This document shows positions 44,213 through 47,390 of a DNA stretch of 47,390 bases, piece after piece. The notes under the pieces were generated by a model. The model had not been told where the DNA came from and made no database searches. It saw only the letters and a program-made list of their open reading frames with translations. This stretch comes from DASZHJ01 sp035581425. Lineage in GTDB: Bacteria > Pseudomonadota > Alphaproteobacteria > ATCC43930 > CGMCC-115725. Each line of letters begins with the position of its first letter. Positions within the stretch are counted from its first letter, which is position 1. The stretch spans positions 1-47,390 of the forward strand of contig DATJVP010000121.1 of assembly GCA_035581425.1 (NCBI GenBank), in the 5' to 3' direction. The translations under genes and the position numbers were made by a program.

Positions 44213-45997
44213 ATGACCCAATATAAGGCCCCGCTGCGCGACTACCGCTTCGTGCTGACCGAGCTCTTCGATGTAGGCGAGCTCGCGAAGCTTCCGGGCT
44301 ATGAGGAGGCGACGCCGGACCTCTTCGCGAGCGTGCTCGAGGAGGGGGCGAAGCTCTGTGAGGAGGTGCTGCTGCCGATCAATCGCAACGGGGACGAGGA
44401 GGGCTGCACCTTCGAGAACGGCGTCGTGCGTACGCCCAAGGGCTTCAAGGAAGCCTACAACACCTTCCGCGAGGGCGGTTGGACCGCGCTCGGTTGCGAT
44501 CCCGCCTATGGCGGGCAAGGGCTGCCACGCACACTCCATTTCTTCGTGGAGGAGATGATCTGCGCGAGCAATCTCGCCTTCGGCATGTATCCCGGCCTCT
44601 CCTATGGCGCCTACAACGCGATCAAGGAACATGCTGACGAGGAGCTGCGTAAGCGCTTCCTGCCGAAGCTTGCGGACGGCACCTGGAGCGGCACCATGTG
44701 CCTGACCGAGCCGCATTGCGGCACTGATCTCGGCCAGATCCGCACCAAGGCGGAGCCTGCGGGGAACGGCACTTACAAGATCACGGGAACGAAGATCTTC
44801 ATCTCCGCGGGCGAGCACGATCTCACGGAGAACATTATCCATCTCGTACTCGCGAAGATTCCCGGCGGGCCTGCGGGAACGCGCGGCATCAGCCTTTTCG
44901 TGGTGCCGAAGTTCCTCGCGAAAGATGACGGGAGCCTTGGCGCGCGCAACGGTCTCCGCTGCGGCTCGATCGAGCACAAGATGGGGATTAAGGCCTCCTC
45001 GACCTGCGTCATGAATTTCGACGGCGCCGAGGGGTATCTCGTGGGCGAGGCGCATAAGGGCATGCGCGCGATGTTCACGATGATGAACGGCGCGCGCCTC
45101 GGCGTGGGGCTGCAGGGCCTGGGCGTCGGCGAGATCGCCTATCAGACTGCGCGGACCTACGCGTCCGAGCGGCTCCAGGGCCGCTCGGTCGCCGGCGACA
45201 AGTTCCCGGATAAGCCCGCCGATCCCATCATCGTCCATCCGGACGTCCGGCGCATGTTGCTCACTATGCGCGCCTGGAACGAGGGCGCTCGCGCGCTCGC
45301 GGCCTGGGTCGCAATCGAGCTCGATCGCGCGGCGAAACATCCGGACGCCGCGGTTCGGCAGGAGGCCGACGATTTCGTCTCGCTGATGACGCCGATCGTC
45401 AAGGCGATGTTCACCGACAACGGCTTCGCCACCTGCAATATCGGCATGCAGGTGATGGGCGGCCACGGCTACATCCGCGAATGGGGGATGGAGCAGCTCG
45501 CGCGCGACGGTCGCATCACCCTCATCTACGAAGGGACGAACGGGATTCAGGCGCTCGACCTCATCGGACGCAAACTCCCGATGCATCTGGGCCGGCTGCT
45601 GCGGACGTTCTTCCATCCCGTCGATGCCTATGTCCGCGAGCGGCTGGAAAAGCCGGAGCTCGCTGAATTCGTGCTGCCGCTCGCCAAGGCCTTTGGCCGC
45701 TTGCAGCAGTCATCGGCGCTCATCGCACAGAAGGGCCTCGCCGATCCCGAGGAGGCCGCTGCCGCCGCGACCGACTATCTCCGCCTCTTCGGCCTCGTCG
45801 CCTTCGCTTACATGTGGGCGCGCATGGCGGAGATCGCACTTGGCAAGACCGAAGGCGAGGACGCGGTCTTCTACAAGGGCAAGCTCGCGACAGCGCGCTT
45901 CTTCATGGCCCGCCTGTTGCCGGAGAGCTCGGCGCTCGCAGCCAATATCGGCGCCGGCGCCAAGACGCTGATGGCACTCGAGGCCGAGGCATTCTGA
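44213..45997 (+). CDS. Acyl-CoA dehydrogenase, long (FadE5/AcdA-like) type
   Basis: An FAD enzyme of 594 residues that introduces the 2,3 double bond in acyl-CoAs and passes electrons to ETF. MCLTEPHCGTDLGQIRTKA and KIFISAGEHD are the FAD-binding middle strands. MQVMGGHGYIREWGMEQLARDGRI is the C-terminal helix signature, and the active-site glutamate is expected in LIYEGTNGIQALDLIGRK. The extra C-terminal domain of about 150 residues is usual for this subgroup. It lies between the fadB-like and crotonase genes, and its product would feed both. Confidence 0.93.
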   Translation: MTQYKAPLRDYRFVLTELFDVGELAKLPGYEEATPDLFASVLEEGAKLCEEVLLPINRNGDEEGCTFENGVVRTPKGFKEAYNTFREGGWTALGCDPAYGGQGLPRTLHFFVEEMICASNLAFGMYPGLSYGAYNAIKEHADEELRKRFLPKLADGTWSGTMCLTEPHCGTDLGQIRTKAEPAGNGTYKITGTKIFISAGEHDLTENIIHLVLAKIPGGPAGTRGISLFVVPKFLAKDDGSLGARNGLRCGSIEHKMGIKASSTCVMNFDGAEGYLVGEAHKGMRAMFTMMNGARLGVGLQGLGVGEIAYQTARTYASERLQGRSVAGDKFPDKPADPIIVHPDVRRMLLTMRAWNEGARALAAWVAIELDRAAKHPDAAVRQEADDFVSLMTPIVKAMFTDNGFATCNIGMQVMGGHGYIREWGMEQLARDGRITLIYEGTNGIQALDLIGRKLPMHLGRLLRTFFHPVDAYVRERLEKPELAEFVLPLAKAFGRLQQSSALIAQKGLADPEEAAAAATDYLRLFGLVAFAYMWARMAEIALGKTEGEDAVFYKGKLATARFFMARLLPESSALAANIGAGAKTLMALEAEAF

Positions 45998-46010
45998 CCG
46001 GGGGGTTTCG

Positions 46011-46808
46011 ATGACCGACGCGATGCTTTACGAGCAGGAGGGCGGCGTCGCCACGCTCACCTTCAATCGTCCGAAGGTCCTGAACGCGCTGGACACCTCG
46101 CTTCGCGAGGCGTTCGAGGCGGCGCTGGATCGCGTCGAGAGCGATGACGGCGTCCGCGTCGTCGTGTTGCGCGGCTCCGGCGGCGGCTTCATGGCAGGTG
46201 GCGATATCAAGTACTTTACGGAGCTGACGCCGCTCGCGCCCCGCGACCGCACGCGCCGTTTCGAGACCTTCATTCATCACGTGCACCCCCTGATCGTCCG
46301 GATGCGGCGCCTCAGGGCGCCGATCGTCGCGAGCGTGCACGGGCCGGTCGCGGGTATCGGCATGAGCTTCCTGATGGCCTCTGATCTCGCGATCGCCGCC
46401 GACGACAGCATGTACACGCTCGCCTACGTCCATCTCGGCGTCAGCCCCGATGGTGGGTCGACGTTCTTCTTGCCGCGCACACTCGGGATGAAGCGCGCGA
46501 TGCAGGTGGCATTGCTGGGCGAGCGGTTCGATTCCAAGACCGCGCTCGAATGGGGCCTCGTCAATTGGGTGGTGCCGGGCGCCGAGCTCGCAGAGCGCAC
46601 AGCGGCTTTGGCCAAGCGCCTCGCCGCCGGCCCCGCGCAAGCCTATGCCGGAACGAAGCGCCTCCTCTCGCGCTCCCTCGGCAACCCGCTCGAGAGTCAG
46701 CTCCAGGCGGAAGCCGAGAGCTTCGCCGCTTGCGCCGGCACCGAGGATTTCGCCGAGGGCGTCGCGGCCTTCATCGCGAAGCGCCCGCCGCGCTTCACGG
46801 GCCGATAG
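46011..46808 (+). CDS. Crotonase-family enoyl-CoA hydratase/isomerase
   Basis: A crotonase of 265 residues. The oxyanion-hole segments are GGGFMAGGDIKYF (about 57-69) and GPVAGIGMSFLMASDLAIAA. In the second active-site loop, LGVSPDGGSTFFLPR, an aspartate (D147) stands where hydratases have glutamate. This is the PaaG-like pattern, found in ring-epoxide or delta3-delta2 enoyl-CoA isomerases. It starts 14 bases after fadE and is the last plus-strand gene of the fatty-acid block. An isomerase role in unsaturated chain breakdown is inferred. Confidence 0.88.
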   Translation: MTDAMLYEQEGGVATLTFNRPKVLNALDTSLREAFEAALDRVESDDGVRVVVLRGSGGGFMAGGDIKYFTELTPLAPRDRTRRFETFIHHVHPLIVRMRRLRAPIVASVHGPVAGIGMSFLMASDLAIAADDSMYTLAYVHLGVSPDGGSTFFLPRTLGMKRAMQVALLGERFDSKTALEWGLVNWVVPGAELAERTAALAKRLAAGPAQAYAGTKRLLSRSLGNPLESQLQAEAESFAACAGTEDFAEGVAAFIAKRPPRFTGR

Positions 46809-46834
46809 CGGACAGACCTGAGAGCGCAGCGCCC

Positions 46835-47390
46835 CTAAACACCCGTGAAGAGCGGGTCGGTACGGATGAAGTCGGTCCGCGGCAATGCTTGGTGCGCTGC
46901 CGGGTAGGCGCGGTGCGAGCAGTCTCTTCGCGGACAGGTCCGGCAGGTGACCCCGATTGGATCGGCGCGGTCCGCCTCGCCGATCCCGAGCCCATCGGCA
47001 TAGACGAGATGGTGTGCGTGCTGCGCCTCGCATCCGAGCGCCAATGCGTATTGCGCCGCGCGCAGGGGACCGCGGTGCCACGGCTTCGAGACCGTGCGCG
47101 CGATCGAGAGATAGCGGCTGCCGTCGGGCATCTCCGCGAGCTGTGTCAGGATCTGGCCCGGCATCTGGAAGGCGTGGTGCACGTTCCAGACCGGGCAGGC
47201 CCCGCCGAAGCGGGCGAAGTGCAGGCTGTTGGCGCTGAAGCGCTTGGAGACGTTCCCGGCGGCGTCGATCCGGATCATGAAGAACGGCACGCCGCCGGCG
47301 CCGGGCCGCTGCAAGGTCGTGAGGCGATGGCAGACCTGCTCGAAGCCCGCGCCGAAGCGCGCTCCGAGCACGCCGAGGTCGTGGCGGAGA
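46835..47390 (-). CDS. ScfR/RamB-like short-chain fatty acyl-CoA regulator, C-terminal part (5' end outside window)
   Basis: The C-terminal 185 residues or so of a regulator of the XRE/ScfR type. PFFMIRIDAAGNVSKRFSA, ARFGGACPVWNVHHAFQMPG and the terminal cysteine-bearing CRTCPRRDCSHRAYPAA, followed by LPRTDF, are characteristic of the family that includes RamB and PrpR-like proteins. These bind acyl-CoA and control glyoxylate and methylcitrate-pathway genes. The N-terminal XRE helix-turn-helix lies beyond 47390. It is convergent with the crotonase gene, and the stops are 26 bases apart. Confidence 0.85.
   Translation of the reverse strand, partial: LRHDLGVLGARFGAGFEQVCHRLTTLQRPGAGGVPFFMIRIDAAGNVSKRFSANSLHFARFGGACPVWNVHHAFQMPGQILTQLAEMPDGSRYLSIARTVSKPWHRGPLRAAQYALALGCEAQHAHHLVYADGLGIGEADRADPIGVTCRTCPRRDCSHRAYPAAHQALPRTDFIRTDPLFTGV

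Noticed and set aside
41743..44214. An 823-codon minus-strand open frame opposite the fadB-like gene
   Set aside because: Composition is Arg/Leu/Glu-rich without any family motif, and the plus-strand gene shows the full Rossmann and crotonase motif set.

Overview
The window is one contiguous, very GC-rich stretch of an alphaproteobacterial chromosome. Evidence for the group is the usg gene, a COX15-type heme A synthase, a groESL operon with an alpha-type RpoH promoter and a CIRCE element, a ScfR-like fatty-acyl regulator, a LiuR-like MerR gene in a fatty-acid operon, and many 4-bp stop/start overlaps. A Rhodospirillales- or Hyphomicrobiales-like soil or plant-associated heterotroph is my guess. 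Coding density is high. No gap exceeds 300 bases, and I saw no tRNA, rRNA, CRISPR array, insertion sequence or prophage.

Layout. 1-3343: groEL (cut by the window edge) and groES under heat-shock control, then usg and ctaA. 3370-9732: methylmalonyl-CoA mutase, an MFS efflux protein, an Atm1-like ABC exporter and the mutase chaperone MeaB. 9896-12576: a NitT/TauT-type ABC importer with a short HpaB-like remnant between permease and ATPase. 12625-14409: a DUF1127 gene, a Spy/CpxP-like LTXXQ protein and a small secreted protein. 14411-17515: a ureohydrolase divergent from urocanase, then rpmB. 17512-22201: an overlapping minus-strand operon iorA-iorB-marR-phnN with a perfect palindrome upstream. 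22226-29062: amide and carbamoyl metabolism (MBL hydrolase, amidase, M20 carbamoylase, nitrilase-type D-carbamoylase, DSD1-family PLP enzyme) plus bluB and ridA. 29059-35872: a branched-chain-type ABC importer with a fused LivM-LivG protein, its binding protein and an IlvD/Edd dehydratase, with a DUF302 gene inserted on the other strand. 36074-36916: a tandem universal stress protein. 37057-46808: a fatty-acid uptake and beta-oxidation block (fadL, fadD, merR, thiolase, fadB-like, fadE-like, crotonase). 46835-end: C-terminal part of a ScfR/RamB-like regulator.

How they fit together. The fad block imports, activates and oxidises acyl chains. Odd-chain or branched-chain products enter the succinyl-CoA pool through methylmalonyl-CoA mutase, protected by MeaB and supplied with cobalamin lower ligand by BluB. 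The 22-29 kb region looks like salvage of N-carbamoyl and D-amino acids fed by the Liv-type importer, with RidA clearing reactive enamines. The ior operon would oxidise aryl- or indolepyruvates made by amino-acid transamination. Overall the window is devoted to catabolism of amino acids and fatty acids. The least conventional part is the combination of L-type and D-type carbamoylases with a D-amino-acid PLP enzyme and no hydantoinase in view.
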